Shown here in pieces: positions 38,371 to 51,345 of a DNA stretch of 64,000 bases. The position numbers and the translations under genes are program-made. Numbering within the stretch: position 1 is the stretch's first letter; each line of letters begins with the position of its first letter. Location of the stretch: positions 8,750,413-8,814,412 of the forward strand of contig JANVCC010000047.1 in the NCBI GenBank assembly GCA_025345505.1, read 5' to 3'. This stretch comes from Todiramphus chloris collaris (lineage: Eukaryota > Chordata > Aves > Coraciiformes > Alcedinidae). The notes under the pieces were generated by a model that was given only the letters and a program-made list of their open reading frames with translations, had not been told where the DNA came from and searched no databases.

Positions 38371-39658
38371 AACTACTAAAACCTGAGGCTGTGCTTGGGG
38401 CATAGAAAGTCCTAAAGGAAGTACTCTAGAAGATCAGGACCTAGGCACTTGAGGTTTGTGGATGTTTGTTATCTCAGTTTGTTTGTTCTAGTTTCCCATT
38501 TATAAACTGGAGAGTATTACATTTTTCCTCCCTGCACTGTATTAGGATGTCGTGGAAATAAACCCATTGATCTTTGTGGAATGCTCAGGTGCCATTGAAA
38601 TGTTTGTGAGACATTTTACTCCTCTGCATTCAGAAGAGGATTCGGTGGTGCGCAGTAAGTGGAGCAGGTCATGCCTTTGTCAAGCAGAATCAGTAACCGT
38701 TCTTCCAGTGAATAGATCTGTCCTGTGCATGGAAACCCAGGGATGGGGTCAGGGCCATCCCTCACCTTTTCCTCCCTTGACATGGACCAGTCTGGGCTGT
38801 GTCACAGGAGCGGGACATGCTGCACAAGGCAGCTGTGGTGTCATATTATCCCACAGATGTCCCATCCAAACCTTGAATAGTTTGATGCAAGCCCTGGAGC
38901 AATAGTTTAATATAACTTCAGATTTGATTACTGAGGCAGCTGGATGATCTTTATACCAGTATAAATAATATCTCGGTAGTATAAATAATACCAGTATAAA
39001 TAATATCTCGGTAGTCATACAATATACTCTCAGCATGTCTGCTTTCAGAGATAAAATTTTTCACTCTTCTCCTGAGAGAATTACTCCCACCTTTTGATCG
39101 CTCCCTTGCTTCTCCCCCAAGTCTCTTTAGCCCTATGCGAGTCCATTTTTCAGTAAAGGTGACTTAGGCTGCGTGCGGCGTGCTGAGGGAGGTTGTGCCT
39201 CTGATCACAATATGTATGTATCTGATATTGCTCTCTGACCTATTTCTTGCAGAATCCAGTATGTTTATCTTTGTCTGCTGCTACCTCCGGAGCACGGGGC
39301 TCTCTCAGCTTCGGAGGAGGTTATGGAACTTGTTTGAAGTTTCTCTGGTGCACGGTTTCATATTCACCTCAGTGCTGAACTCCTCTTGTCCTCGCATTGT
39401 TCAGTCACGTCACAGGAGTCACGCCGAAGTTACTCACAAACCTCCCTTTTCCCCAATTAAGCTTTTGATAGGTGCAGACTCTGGCATTTCACCCACCATT
39501 CGTCACCTGCCCTGATTTCTCCCTCTCTCGCTGGTCTGAGCTAATCTATCAAAGAACACCGGATGGAGCAGAGGACCCGGGAGCACCCTGCTGTTCACCT
39601 TTTGTTGTAATAAACCCCCAACCATTTAATCTTACTCTTTGTTTCTCTTGCTTCAGCC
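38371..39658. other. Intergenic with a short tandem duplication
   Basis: Unique DNA with a 35-base tandem duplication at 38956-39015. No gene recognised. Confidence 0.6.
38956..39015. repeat. 35-bp tandem duplication (1.7 copies)
   Basis: CCAGTATAAATAATATCTCG followed by GTAGT occurs at 38956 and again, unchanged, at 38991. Confidence 0.9.
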
Positions 39659-39765
39659 ATAGAATCACAGAATGGTTTGGGTTGGAAGGGACTTTAAAGA
39701 TCATCTAATTCCAACCCCCCTGCCATGGGCTGGGACACCTCCCACTAAACCAGGTTGCTCTGGTC
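39659..39765 (-). mobile_element. CR1 LINE 3' end fragment
   Basis: ATAGAATCACAGAATGGTTT then GGTTGGAAGGGACTTTAAAG, about 107 bases of a CR1 3' UTR. Confidence 0.9.
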
Positions 39766-42700
39766 TTGTTACAGGCACACAGCTCATTACTTTAGAAAGG
39801 ATCTTGCTCCTGAACATTTCGTGACACTCCTTTGCCTTTTTCCCACTCCCATCTTGTAGTATTTCCAGTAGCTCCTTGCACAGAACCTCATCAAAAAACA
39901 TTTGGAAATCTAAACAAATTCTATACTTAAAGCTTGCTTTGGCACCTTTGTGCAAGGGCAGAAAGGGTAAAGCAAGACAATCCCCAAGATTTCAGAACTT
40001 CTGCAATACAACTTGAACATGCTTTTTACTTTTTTTCACATGGGAGTTCTCATGGTTATTGAAGCTCAAAGAAGAACAACAGCCCCAGGAATTCCTTAGG
40101 TAGAATCCCTCCAACTCCTACCTGGCGTAGCATCAGCTTTGCAGTCTTTGGGTTCTTTGCAGGGACTTTAGTATAGACTCAAGGTGACATAGTTGCCATT
40201 CCTGGTGGGGTTCAGCCACTTGCCAGGGGTTACTGACCAAGGGGAGCAGTGGCTTCTCTAGCAGGTTCAAGCCTCTCTCTGGGGCCTCTTTCAACTCTCC
40301 CTTGTGCTCCCTCATCTCCTCATGGTCTTCTCCCATGTCTGTGTCTCATGTCAGCATATGGAAATAGAATGTTACAGTTACTGTGGGGGCAACTTGAGTA
40401 TGTACAGTAATGTCAGTTTTGATTAGAAGACAACCCAGAAACTTCATCAGCAGCGTAACCGTGCTCTGAGACTAAAAACAACGCAGCTCCTCCGGCGAGT
40501 GCTTTATGAAACCTGCATTAATGCAAAAGCAATTTCTTCTCCATAGTTTGAAGTCAGACCCCTGTGTAAAATTAAAAGTAATAAAAACAAAAAAAGAAGA
40601 AGTGAATTATAGGTTTAATCTTGCTTGGAGTAATAGTGTTCACTTTGGGGTTTAACTTAAAAGCACAGGTTTGACAAGGAACAGACCTCATGGATTCCTT
40701 CCAGTTGTGCAGAAATGGTAATTTTTGTCCACCACAGGCTCATCTCATAACTGCTTTGCCCTCTACAAGGGGGGCTCTGGTTCCCGTCCTCTTTTGTGGC
40801 ACGCAAGTGAGCGTGTCAAAATCGTCCTGACAAGTGACACGATCGTTGACAGGCTCAGCTTAGCTCTAGAACTTGGGGCACGCAACCGCACAGCTCCCTC
40901 CTTCCTGAATCGTGGAGCAGCTTTGCAATCGATGCAGTCAGCTGCCGCTTGTCTCTCAGAAGTGAAGGAGCAAAGCGGGTAGAGCCGACCAAAAAGAAAA
41001 CAACAACAAAAAAGTGGGTTTGGGGTTTGTTTTGTTTTGAACTGTGGGGCTTCTGACTTGCTTGTGCCACAGTTGGGTTGGTCCGTGTTGGAGGGAGGGC
41101 AGGAGGAGGTTTAACGGGGAGGTGACCTTGCTTGGCTGACCTCGTCTAACTAATGTCTATCTCCTCTTCAGGTTTTGCATCAGCAGAATGTATCTAACTC
41201 TACAAGAACTGCCGTATAAAGCAACAAAAACAAAGCCTCAGAGATGTCTACGCTTGATAACTGATGTTTTTTCAGGGCAGAATGTTAATTTCAAATGAAG
41301 TAACTCTTATTAACTGTATCGAGGCACTTCTATTCTGCTTAGTGTAGTCTAAACAAAATAACGTAATGGTCAGCTGCATATTTGCTTGGTTGAGTCTACA
41401 CTAAAAGTTTGTTTTGTTTTTTAAGAGTTACATTTCAGGAGTTGTCTCTGGAGTCATTTCTGTCCTTAGAAGACAAGGTTAAATTTGGCTTGCAGGAGAA
41501 AAAAATTGTAACAAATGGGATAGGCTGCTTATTGTTACACTGACTATTACTCGGTACAACAATAAATATATATCACTGAAACAAATATACATCAATATAT
41601 ATAACAATAAATAGCATCATTAGTTTTCTTTATAAGAAAAAACCCGATTTGGGAGTGTTTGTTATGCGTGTGAACTAAGGAAGTGCTGGTACCACCTCCT
41701 AATAGTTTGGGAAATAGTTCTTGCTAAAGGACATTCTCTGTCGTTAGGGTGGGAGGTTTACGTATGAAATAAGAATGCCCGTGGGACTGCAGATTTCTCA
41801 TGCATTTTTAGCAGAGTATAAATGGGGATGTTATTTATTAGGTGTAGCACTACAAAAAAAATCCCTATGCAGATATAAAATCTCATGTTCAACAACGGTT
41901 GAAAAGGAGGCAGACTGGGTAAAAACCAGTGGGGTTTATGGCAGGCCACAATTCTACACTATATACTGAATTTAGCAGGGCTTTCACTGCTGGCTGTGCT
42001 TTCCCTGCTCTGGAGACAGGCTGGGAGCTTTCTTGTCAAAGTTGTCATCTTTGTGCTTCTGTAGGTATCGCGTCCACTTCAGTATTTTTGCTGCTCTGAT
42101 TGTTTTATTAGCCTTTGGTGTTAGATAATTTAAAATGAATGCTGACATTATTCTACGTCAGCTGTAAATTCCACATATTTAAGCGCAAACAGAATATCCT
42201 TTTGATATCATAGATGCTTTGCAGTGGTTTTGAGTGACTGGCCAAATTGCCATCATTACAACACAGGTTCATCAGTGGGACATAAAAGCAAGTTATTGAT
42301 ATTGTTTTCTGTACTGAGCGTTGAAGGACATAGTGTTAGGCTGAAAAGATTCATAATTGGTTGAATTAGAAACAACTTTGTCCGTCTTACACGTGATACC
42401 TGAATGGATCTTCTCACCTGGGTGGTGCCATCAAAAGGGCGTTTGATGACTAAGGAAAAGAGTTAAGTTTTCCTTGCTGAAAGAGGCATGTGAGGTGTTT
42501 AAAGTGACAGGTCATCGGTGTTGACTGCCTGTCTATAAATCCTAGACGTAGCCCGAGGCCCTGGTTTCCTGAAGGAGAGCTGTGGTGGTTTGGGGCTATG
42601 CCTGTCTGCATTTGTGGGCACCAGAGAAGATCACTAAACCTGCACGTGGCCCTTTCGGGGGTGAGTATGAAACAATGAGAGATACAGGCTAAGGAAATTA

Positions 42701-43419
42701 ATTTCATCGAGGTTTTGTTGGGTTTTGGGGGGAGGATCACAGCTCCTAAACCTGATCACAGTACTTTTGTAGTAGGGAAGATGAGCCGAATGCTTGGTTT
42801 TAAAACGCAGATGCTGAAGGTTTGCAGATACAGGAGGATTGGAAGGGGAGTGCGTGCTCTGTGTGTTCAGGAGTGCTGGTGTTTCTGACTCCCAACAGGG
42901 CTTTCTGCTCCCTGCAGAGTGTGCGCCTCCTACCAATCCAGCACTTCTTAGGACAGCCTTCTGCCATCTCAGGACCTTTCTTGTGAATGCTGAAGTAAAA
43001 CAATGCAGCCTACAGAACTGTAACTTTCAGGGTGTGTTTTTTTTAAACTATGATGTGTTGGTGAAGGGTAAACTGTAACCCTGCAGCATCCCCAGGGTTG
43101 CATTTTTGGAACATGGCACTTAAAGTTGGGTCTGTTCTGGGCAGTCCATAAGCAGCCTGAGACAGCTGGTTTGTTTTGTGAAGGCCTGAGGCAACCTGTC
43201 ACTACGTCATTGTTCACAGTGTCCAAAAATGAACGTGATCACAGATCTCAAAACACAGTGACCCTGTGAATGTCCGTCTTGGACACAGTACGGGACCGCT
43301 GACAGCACTTATCTTTAAATAGTGTGAGAAGCCTTAAGTTACCTAAAGGGAATAGCAGTATGGCAGGCAGGCCCTGAAATGAAGTACATTCTGAGCATTT
43401 GCTTTTTGGGCCCTCCCAG
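39766..43419. other. Intergenic, no gene seen
   Basis: Unique, moderately AT-rich sequence of 3.6 kb without CR1 copies. No frame shows a recognisable domain. Confidence 0.55.
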
Positions 43420-43797
43420 GAGGACATTGGGGGGCTGGAGCATGGCCAGAGAAGGGCAACGGAGCTGGGGAAGGGTCTGGAGCACAGGTCTATAGTGAGG
43501 AGCAGCTGAGGGACCTGGGCTTTTTGAACCTGGAGAGAAGGAGGCTCAGGAGAGACCTGTCTCTCGACAGCTCCCTAACAGGAGGTTGGAGCCAGGTGGG
43601 GTTGGGCTCTGCTCCCAAGGAACAAGTGACAGGACAAGAGGAACCAGGACAAGAGGAACCGGCCTCAAGCTGACCCAGGGAATATTTAGGTTGGTGCTGA
43701 GGGACATGGGTTAGTGGTGCCCTGGCAGTGCTGGGGGAATGGTTGGACTTGATGAGCTTAAGGGTCTCTTCCACCAAAGCAATTCTATGATTTTGTG
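43420..43797 (+). mobile_element. CR1 LINE 3' fragment with internal deletion
   Basis: GGACATTGGGGGGCTGGAGC through CAATTCTATGATTTTGTG. Relative to the copies at 11.2 and 46.0 kb, the stretch with the CCCATGATCCCTGGAGGGGT block is missing, and AGGACAAGAGGAACC is duplicated near 43633-43660. Confidence 0.88.
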
Positions 43798-44290
43798 TAA
43801 GATTTGGGCATTCAGGTGGTTTTAGAGTGTAAATGCTCAAATGTGCAGTCACTTAAATATTTTTGTCATAGTTGTAATGATTTTGATCATCATCTGGAGT
43901 CTTTAAACACAGTCATCTCAAATGCCAAAAATGATGGGGACATTCTTAGTACATCCTGGGTGCCCTGTGGCCTGCATAATTAGCTAGGTGATAAGAGTGA
44001 TAGCTAATTGTGCTTTGTCCTATGCCGGAAGAGCCACATTGTTCGTCCTGCAGAGAGGTGGGAGATAACTGCTCTGGGATCTCCAGGAGTTGTGATAATT
44101 CATTTAGGAGACACTGAGGCTGAGCTGGGATCCTCAGTGTAAAGTGAGTGCATTAGCAGGCTAAAGTTCATGTGGAGATGACATGCCTGGATAAGAAGGG
44201 GGACACTTCAGGAAGGAGCGAAACTAGTTGAGCCAACTATGCATCCTTAGGGAGCCCAGGTGAGCCTTTACACAGCTGCTAATCCTATCG
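43798..44290. other. Intergenic, no gene seen
   Basis: Unique sequence between CR1 fragments. Confidence 0.6.
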
Positions 44291-44400
44291 TAGAGTCATC
44301 ACTGAATGGTTTGGGTTGGAAGGGACCTTAAAGATCATCTAGTTCCAACCCCCCTGCCATGGGCCGGGACACCTTTCACTAAAGCAAGTTGCTCAAACCT
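44291..44400 (-). mobile_element. CR1 LINE 3' end fragment
   Basis: TAGAGTCATCACTGAATGGT then TTGGGTTGGAAGGGACCTTA, the same end type as the copy at 39.66 kb. Confidence 0.9.
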
Positions 44401-46034
44401 CTATGGTTTTCCTCCTTCCATTGCAATTAAGATGTACAATAAAAGCTACCGTCAACGTATCAACAGATACTAGACTCTTTTACACCCACTCCGCCTCTGT
44501 AGTCTTTATAACAGAACCTGGCCAGTCTTAAGTAGGGCCATTAGTCTCCTGAGGAGCTGGAATTGAATCACCTGGATGCAAACAGCCTTAGGATCATCAG
44601 CTGGCGAGTACCTGGCTCCAGCTGGTTAGAGATAAATCCCAGGTGGGGAGCTGTTGGTGGACTGGTCAGCCCTGGGAGGTGCCACAGGAGGCCACAGTGA
44701 GTCTGAAGGACTTTCCGCCTTTGTCTTGAATTGTTTACAACTCTAGAAGGTGCTCTTTGGCCGTGTACCTTGGTGCGGTTGGGTCAGCTGCCTGACGTCT
44801 GTCTCCATCTCTTGGTAGCGTGCCTGCAGTCACAACAGCTGAGCTGGGGCCGGGCCAGCCTTTCTAGGCTTAAATCACGTTAGTTTAGGACTCAGTAACT
44901 TCCCCTTTTAGCCTTAAATGTGAAACGGAAGTGTTGAAAGTTTCAAAAATGCCATGTTTATTTTTGGCCTTGTTAACGGGAAGCTGATTGGTACCGAACC
45001 CAGGAGGGCGAGAAGAAGCCCCGGCCAGGTTTAAGAGCAGAGGAGTGCTGTGAGCTGCCGTGGGCACAGGGCGCCTGGCTGCCAGGCTGCTGACTGCGCC
45101 CGCTCCCGCCATGCGAACGACCCGGGACCCGCTGGGCCGTGGAAGGGCCCTGCTGCCCGCACAGCTGCTTGGGGGGCAGCAGGGCAATAGCTGCTTCTGG
45201 GGATCCTCGCTTCTCCTGCCGGGGTGGGAAGCTGACCTGAGGGACTCTGCCCTGTCTGGGATGTACAACCCTGGAACTGAGGCCGTGGTGTTAGGTCCTT
45301 ACCCTCGGAGAGGGTGGGAGGTCTGGGGGGAAGAGGGGAGTTTACGCAGTGCATAGGTTTACAATCTGTGTGTGTTCCATTTACACGAGTCGGAAGTGCT
45401 GCAATAGAGTGTGTTGTCCCCCCCCCCTTTTTTTTTTTCCTTTCAGTTTCCCCCTTTAAACTGAGGGGATTGTCTGATTCTTTAATATAGACACTGAACC
45501 ACATTGAGAGTGATAAAGATAAGGATTCTGGTAACTAATCTGGTGGCAGAAAGTGTCATCTTCCAGAACGTGACTGCTCAAAAGGTTTGAGTTTCAGCAG
45601 TGGAAAAGCTCTACGTTGCGTGAAGGCTAGAACTTCTAGAGCTGCTGTGCACTGCGAGTGAGGCTGTTACACAGCTCTGCGGTAGCCGGTGTTTTGTTAA
45701 ATGCAGGCGTTTAAGGAAAGCTGGCTCTGTGCTCTGGATGTGAAACACTGCGAGAAACCAGCTGTTTCTTTACACTGTTGTACTGTTTCTTGCTTTATTT
45801 TGTCGTAAGGCAGTTCATGTATTGATAGTCTTGGCGTGAAAGTGTGAATGTAGCTAAGAAACCGGAGCTGAATTTCATGGGTAGATCCTACCAATCGAAG
45901 AGGAAGAGAACATTAACACAAGGTGCATTTCTCAGATCTCTTTTTGCTACCTCATGTTAATATGATACAGAGCACTTCAGACTGATGTTCTGCTCTGTAT
46001 GTACGACTAGGAGAGCTAGGACGTGGATTGTCCC
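44401..46034. other. Intergenic, locally GC-rich, no gene seen
   Basis: A GC-rich part at about 45000-45350 carries a 98-codon + strand frame (45060-45356) and frames up to 157 codons on the other strand. None shows a known domain. Confidence 0.5.
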
Positions 46035-46585
46035 CCTGAACTGGGCACTGGGAAGGCCACCCCTCGAATCTTGGGGTCAGTTTTGGGACACTCACTGACA
46101 GAAGGACATTGAGGGGCTGGAGAATGGCCAGGGAAGGGCAGTGTTGCTGGGGAAGGCGCTGGAGCACAAGTCTAGTGAGGAGCTGCTGAGGGACCTGGGC
46201 TTGTTCAGCCTGGAGAAAAGGAAGCTGAGGGGAGACCTTCTGGCTCTTGACAGCTCCCTGACAGGAGGTTGGAGCCAGATGGGGTTGGGCTCTGCTCCTA
46301 AGGAACAAGCGACAGGACAAGAGGAACAGGCCTCAAGTTGCACCAGGGGAGGTTTAGGTTGGAGCTGGGGAACAATTTCCTCAACCCTGTCAAGGGTTGT
46401 CCAGGTCTGACCCAGGCTGCCCAGGGCAGTGGTGGAGTCCCCACGATCCCTGGCGGGGTTTCCAAGCCATGGAGATGTGGTGCTGAGGGACATGGGTTAG
46501 CGGTGCCCTGGCAGTGCTGGGGGAACGGTTGGACTCAAGGACATTGAAGGTCTCTTCCAACCCAAACAATTCTATGTTTCTATAA
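46035..46585 (+). mobile_element. CR1 LINE 3' fragment
   Basis: Reaches a little further 5' than its relatives (starting near TGAACTGGGCACTGGGAAGG) and ends at CAATTCTATGTTTCTATAAT. Confidence 0.9.
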
Positions 46586-49500
46586 TATGTGCTGTGCTTA
46601 CAAGTAGGCGTGAGCTTAGGAACATTAATAGACCATGTTGTAACCTGTGCTGACCTTCACTGTTGGTGTAAATCTCAGAAGAAAGTGCAAAGCAGCCCCC
46701 ATGAAGCCCTGTTCCCATACACCCAGGTACCTGTGTCTGAGTAAACAGACGCACACAGCCATGTCAGGTAACAAACCTGTGGCACTGGCATTTTATCCAG
46801 TGTTCCTTGTTGTCTTACACTAATAATAACAATACAACACATGTGGGTGGAACACACTACTTAGCAAATTTGGTAGCCATGTTATTTTTGGCAGGTGTAG
46901 TGAAGGGAGTCCCTATCAGGAGTGATGGGTGTGGGGTGCTGACATCTGCTGGGGAACGAGACACCTCCATACAAGTTCTCCACAGGCTGCCCAAACTGTA
47001 AGTCCTATCCTAGCGACACATGTCACACTGAACTAGCTCGGAGTACTGGTAACAGGATGGTCTTTTCTGGTTGTGGCATTCCTGTGTCTCTGCTTAGCTG
47101 AGATGTAAGGCTGAGTGCTGGTTAATCACCACGATAATACAACCATATCACTTTTCACTCTCAAAGCCAGCTTGAGACTTTCATGGCAGCTTGAGATTGG
47201 GGCAGCTCCTGCTGGTAGAGCCTTTGCTGGGACAAACCCACCGAGACTGATGTGTTGACCACTCTGCTGCCAGTACCCCAGCCTGGAGGTCAGTTTTAGC
47301 TGTTTGTAGAATGACCATCTCAAAACCCAGCCACGCTGGAAAGGCTGCCACAGGAGGAGGGAGCGGGAGAGGGTCAGCTGGGGCAGGGCAGTTTGGGAGA
47401 GGAGTCCCGTGTGCTGCTTCCACCTTCAGCTGTACTTCCCAAGCTCTTCTGGCTGTCACAGTGAACGGCAGGCCAGGGAGACCTCAGAATTCTCTAGGAA
47501 CCTGGGCAATCCTCCTTTTAGGAAATATGGCACTATTTCAAAATGGTAAAATCCTGCCAAGATGGATCTAAGTGGGTCCATAAAGATAATTGCAGTGAAT
47601 TTTATGGATTTGGGAAGGAAATTGCCTCTCCCCCTCTCCCCTCCCCTTGTTTATATTTTTCCCTTTTCTATTATTTATTTGAAGACTGTGTTATAACAAA
47701 CCCAGTCATTATGCTGTTTACACTGTAACATCAAAAGAATGAATTAGAGTGCAAAGTAATAATACATTTCACAGTTTGGGGGTTTGCTGTTGGTTGTTTT
47801 TTGCTTTGGGGTGTTCTCAAGTGTCAGGTTTTTTATGATCACCAGCAAGGCTTCTTCTAACCCATGGACGTGTTGTTTCTGTGCTGCTGAAATACCAGTG
47901 CTAAGCAATTGCTGAAATCTGCTTCATTTCTCTTTTTATCTTCACTTGGCCTTCACTGACTTTGAAGTTTGGTTCAGGTCAAAATGTACATTCATCTTTT
48001 AAAGCGATAACCTCCATTTGTCCTTTCGATTCTGAAAGCTCCCTTCTCCATTCCACTTTAATTCAGCTCTTCATGGGCTGTGCCGGAATTAAGAGAGGGA
48101 CCAGGTGATTTATTTGTAATGAAAAATAAGAGGTGTGCATCGGGCATTGCACCCGCTTCCAGGAGTGTATCTTAGGAGAAGAGCTCTAGTGTTTTGCTGT
48201 GAGCATCACCAGTCATTTGCTTTCTAACCAAATCTGATCTGCAGCCGTGGAAGCAAGGCCCTTGAAAGCTGCCTGCCCAATAAGGAGAGTTCATTAGAGC
48301 TTCTTCACTGGTGGTGATGAGCAATAGGACCTTATGTCCCAGAATTTCAATGCATTGGGCCTGTTCCTAATCTGATAGTACTTTATTATGAGTTTACCTT
48401 TGATACTGGTGAAGTTATTGCTCGCACTTTTCATCCTTGGAAGCAGAAGAATGAGACTCTTGCATTCTCCCTACCTGTGGGGAGACCTTGACGTTGGTTG
48501 TGCTCATCCCTTGCTCCGTGCGGCTTCACCTCTTGGGGATGGCACTGAGATACTTTGGAGCTTGATTAGAAAGCAGCTGTTTCAGTATCTACTACCAAGA
48601 TAGTGAATGAACCGCCACAGTTCAGGCTCATTAAGAATCACTCCCTTTTTCTGTAATTAACAGAATGCCTTCCCAGTCACAGCCGTGGAGCTGCCGCACT
48701 GAAGCATTACGACGAGGCTGGAACAACCATATGCCAACCCACAGCAGAGGAGAACCTCCTGCAGGAGCTATTATTTCACCCTTTAAGAAAAAAAAAAACC
48801 CATGTAAAAAAGGTGGGAGGAGAGGATAGAAAGGGGAAACTTTAACTGAAAAGAATTAGATCAGCTTTTCTGAGAAGCATTTTGTGTAGGAGACTGGAAA
48901 TCTGGGTAAAAGTGGCACGTTTGATTTCTCTGCTCAGAGTTCCTGTGAGTCGGCTGTGTGGCGGCAACGTGCCACCAACCAGGTAAAACTGGTTGGCATG
49001 AAGAAGGCTTAAGCTTAATCACTCTGGATGCTTTTGGTGACCTGAAAGCAGCAATGTACCGTGTTCGTGCAGCACCCTGCAAAGTGTCACAATTCGGCCA
49101 TGCATCAGGTTCTTGAGAAAGAACTGCCCTGCTCAAGTGATCCAATACTGGCTCTGCAGTCTTTCTTCTGTGGTGCCAGCGTCGTTTGCTTTCCAAGCAG
49201 TGGATTAAATGAGGAAGGTTTCCAGTTATCCCATTAGAAAGAGCGATTATTATGCAATTTGAAAAGTATTTTGGGACCAGTGACCTGAGCTCCCCGTGCT
49301 GGCCGTCCCCACGGTGCAAAGTCAAGCTCTGTCAATGGCATTTGTTTGACTGGGCAGGCGGCCCTGGCTCCATCCCCAGTGCTGGCTGCGGCCAAGGAAG
49401 GCCAGGGCTGAACTTGCTTTTAGGAACGGCCACCCGCAGTGACGCTCCTGCCCTCTGTGTCCTGCTCCTCCATTCACAGCGAGTGGGAAATGGGACAGCA

Positions 49501-49999
49501 CGGCCACGGCTCCTGCCCGGCCACCCCATGTGGGGAACACTGAGCCACGTCACACCTCACCCTTGCGGCACCTGTGTCTTGTGTGCTGTGGCTGCAGTGG
49601 CTCACCCCTTTACAGACAAATTAAACATACATCTACAGGGTCTATTGTTACACCCCCTCTCGCCCCAAATGTTTATTTCTATCCACACACATTTGTGTTC
49701 ATACTGTTCATACTGCGCTTGGTGCCAGTTTGGATGCCTTGTGATCCGTGCTCACTCACAGGTCATTAGTCCAGAGGTCTGGGTCAAACACGCCTGTGTG
49801 TGGCACGTCTTTGTGTCCCTGCTCTGTGACCCAGAGATCATCTTGAACAGGCCATGATTTAGAAGAACTGAAATAAGGCAAAATTGATTTTGATATTTTC
49901 CAGAGGAGGAAGTCATTGTTTCAGGAGTTTATAGCATATGTAGCAGGAGAGAGGAAAGGAAAACAAGGTGGTTGTTAGAACCTTCGATGTTTCCAAACT
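46586..49999. other. Intergenic, no gene seen
   Basis: A 3.4 kb unique interval without CR1. Frames at 49252-49857 (+, 201 codons) and 48861-49325 (-, 154 codons) lack recognisable domains. Confidence 0.5.
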
Positions 50000-50166
50000 G
50001 CCCAGGGCAGTGGTGGAGTCCCCATGATCCCTGGAGGGGTTTCCAAGCTGTGGAGATGTGGTGCTGAGGGACATGGTTCAGTGGTGGCCTGGCAGTGCTG
50101 GGTTAACATTTGGACCTGATGATTTTAAAGAACTCTTCCAACCAAAACCATTCCATGATTCTATGA
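50000..50166 (+). mobile_element. CR1 LINE 3' end fragment
   Basis: CTGCCCAGGGCAGTGGTGGA through CCATTCCATGATTCTATGAT. Confidence 0.9.
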
Positions 50167-51249
50167 TCTTGCTGGTTTCCTCTGCTGGAATTTAAACAGG
50201 CTAAGATTCTAGGGTGTTTAATTTGGGAAGATTTACCCCACCACCACTTAGTTAGCTCTTTGCAAAGGCCTCTGTTTCATGTGTTTGTCCTGGTGACTGT
50301 TCAGAGACATGTTCCATGTCTTCATGTACATTCATGTACATTTTCCCAGTCTCAGTTTGGACCATCGGGTCCCTCCACCAGTGGGTGAGCAGGTAGCTAG
50401 CCTTGCCCTGGCGTTTAAAGCCTCTTTTGGAAGACAAATTGCTGTTTTCCCAAGTCCTGGCTGTGCAAGTAGGAGGACGAACTGGAACAGCTGTGATTTC
50501 CAGTATCACGAGGACCATTCAAGTCTTGCTTATGGCTTAAGGGTTGTAATCTTTCTCTCTCTGTCATCATCCTTTCCTGAAGCTCTTTCCTCACCACACT
50601 GTGTAAACTTTTTTTTTTTTTTTAAAGCTGTGATCTTTAAATCTGCGAGTCACTCAAAGGTAGCACCAGTCATGGGCTAGAACAAGCATATGCTGCTTAG
50701 TCATGAAGTGGCACATGTCCCAGGGGAATGTTCCAGCTCACAGATCCCTGCTCTGTCCCTAAGAGATCTCCTCCAGCCTCCTGTAACTAAATATTTACCA
50801 AGTCAGAGAGAGAGAATTACTTCCTCTCTTGCTCAGCTGCCTTGTCACTGAGTGCGGGTCATATCTCTGCTCAGAGGGATGTGTGGTTATTTATACAAAG
50901 TTGTATAAAGTTATTTAAAGAGCTTACCTCATAGAGACTTACCCAACAGCTGGTGTTACACAGAGGGACAGACCCCTCGGTTAAAGGCCAGTTTAGGGGC
51001 CTGAAACAAGATCTTCCAAGGTAGCTGTAAATACTCCCAACCACTGAGCTAACATGAGAGAATCAGTGCTAAATGTACAGGGGAAAAAAACGACAGGTTT
51101 TGGCTTTGTGAGCACTACGTATAGCTCGGGGGTGTTCAGAGCTGACCTGCAGGCTCCAGCTGGAGTCCTGGTGAATAACTGGAACCTGTAGCCTGGTTGA
51201 AGGGTTCTGCTTTGAGACTTCAGCAGTTTGCTCCACTCACTGAGTGCCA
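50167..51249. other. Intergenic, no gene seen
   Basis: Unique sequence with a T run at about 50610-50624; nothing recognised. Confidence 0.55.
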
Positions 51250-51345
51250 TAGAATCACCGACTGGTTTGGGTGGGAAGGGCCCTCTCAAGGTCATCTAGT
51301 CTAACCCCCCTGCACTGAGCAGGGACATCTTCAGCTCCTTGATGC
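51250..51345 (-). mobile_element. CR1 LINE 3' end fragment
   Basis: ATAGAATCACCGACTGGTTT then GGGTGGGAAGGGCCCTCTCA, about 95 bases. Confidence 0.88.

Noticed and set aside
49252-49857. 201-codon + strand frame
   Set aside because: Cys/His-rich but with no regular zinc-finger spacing, and frames on the other strand overlap it.
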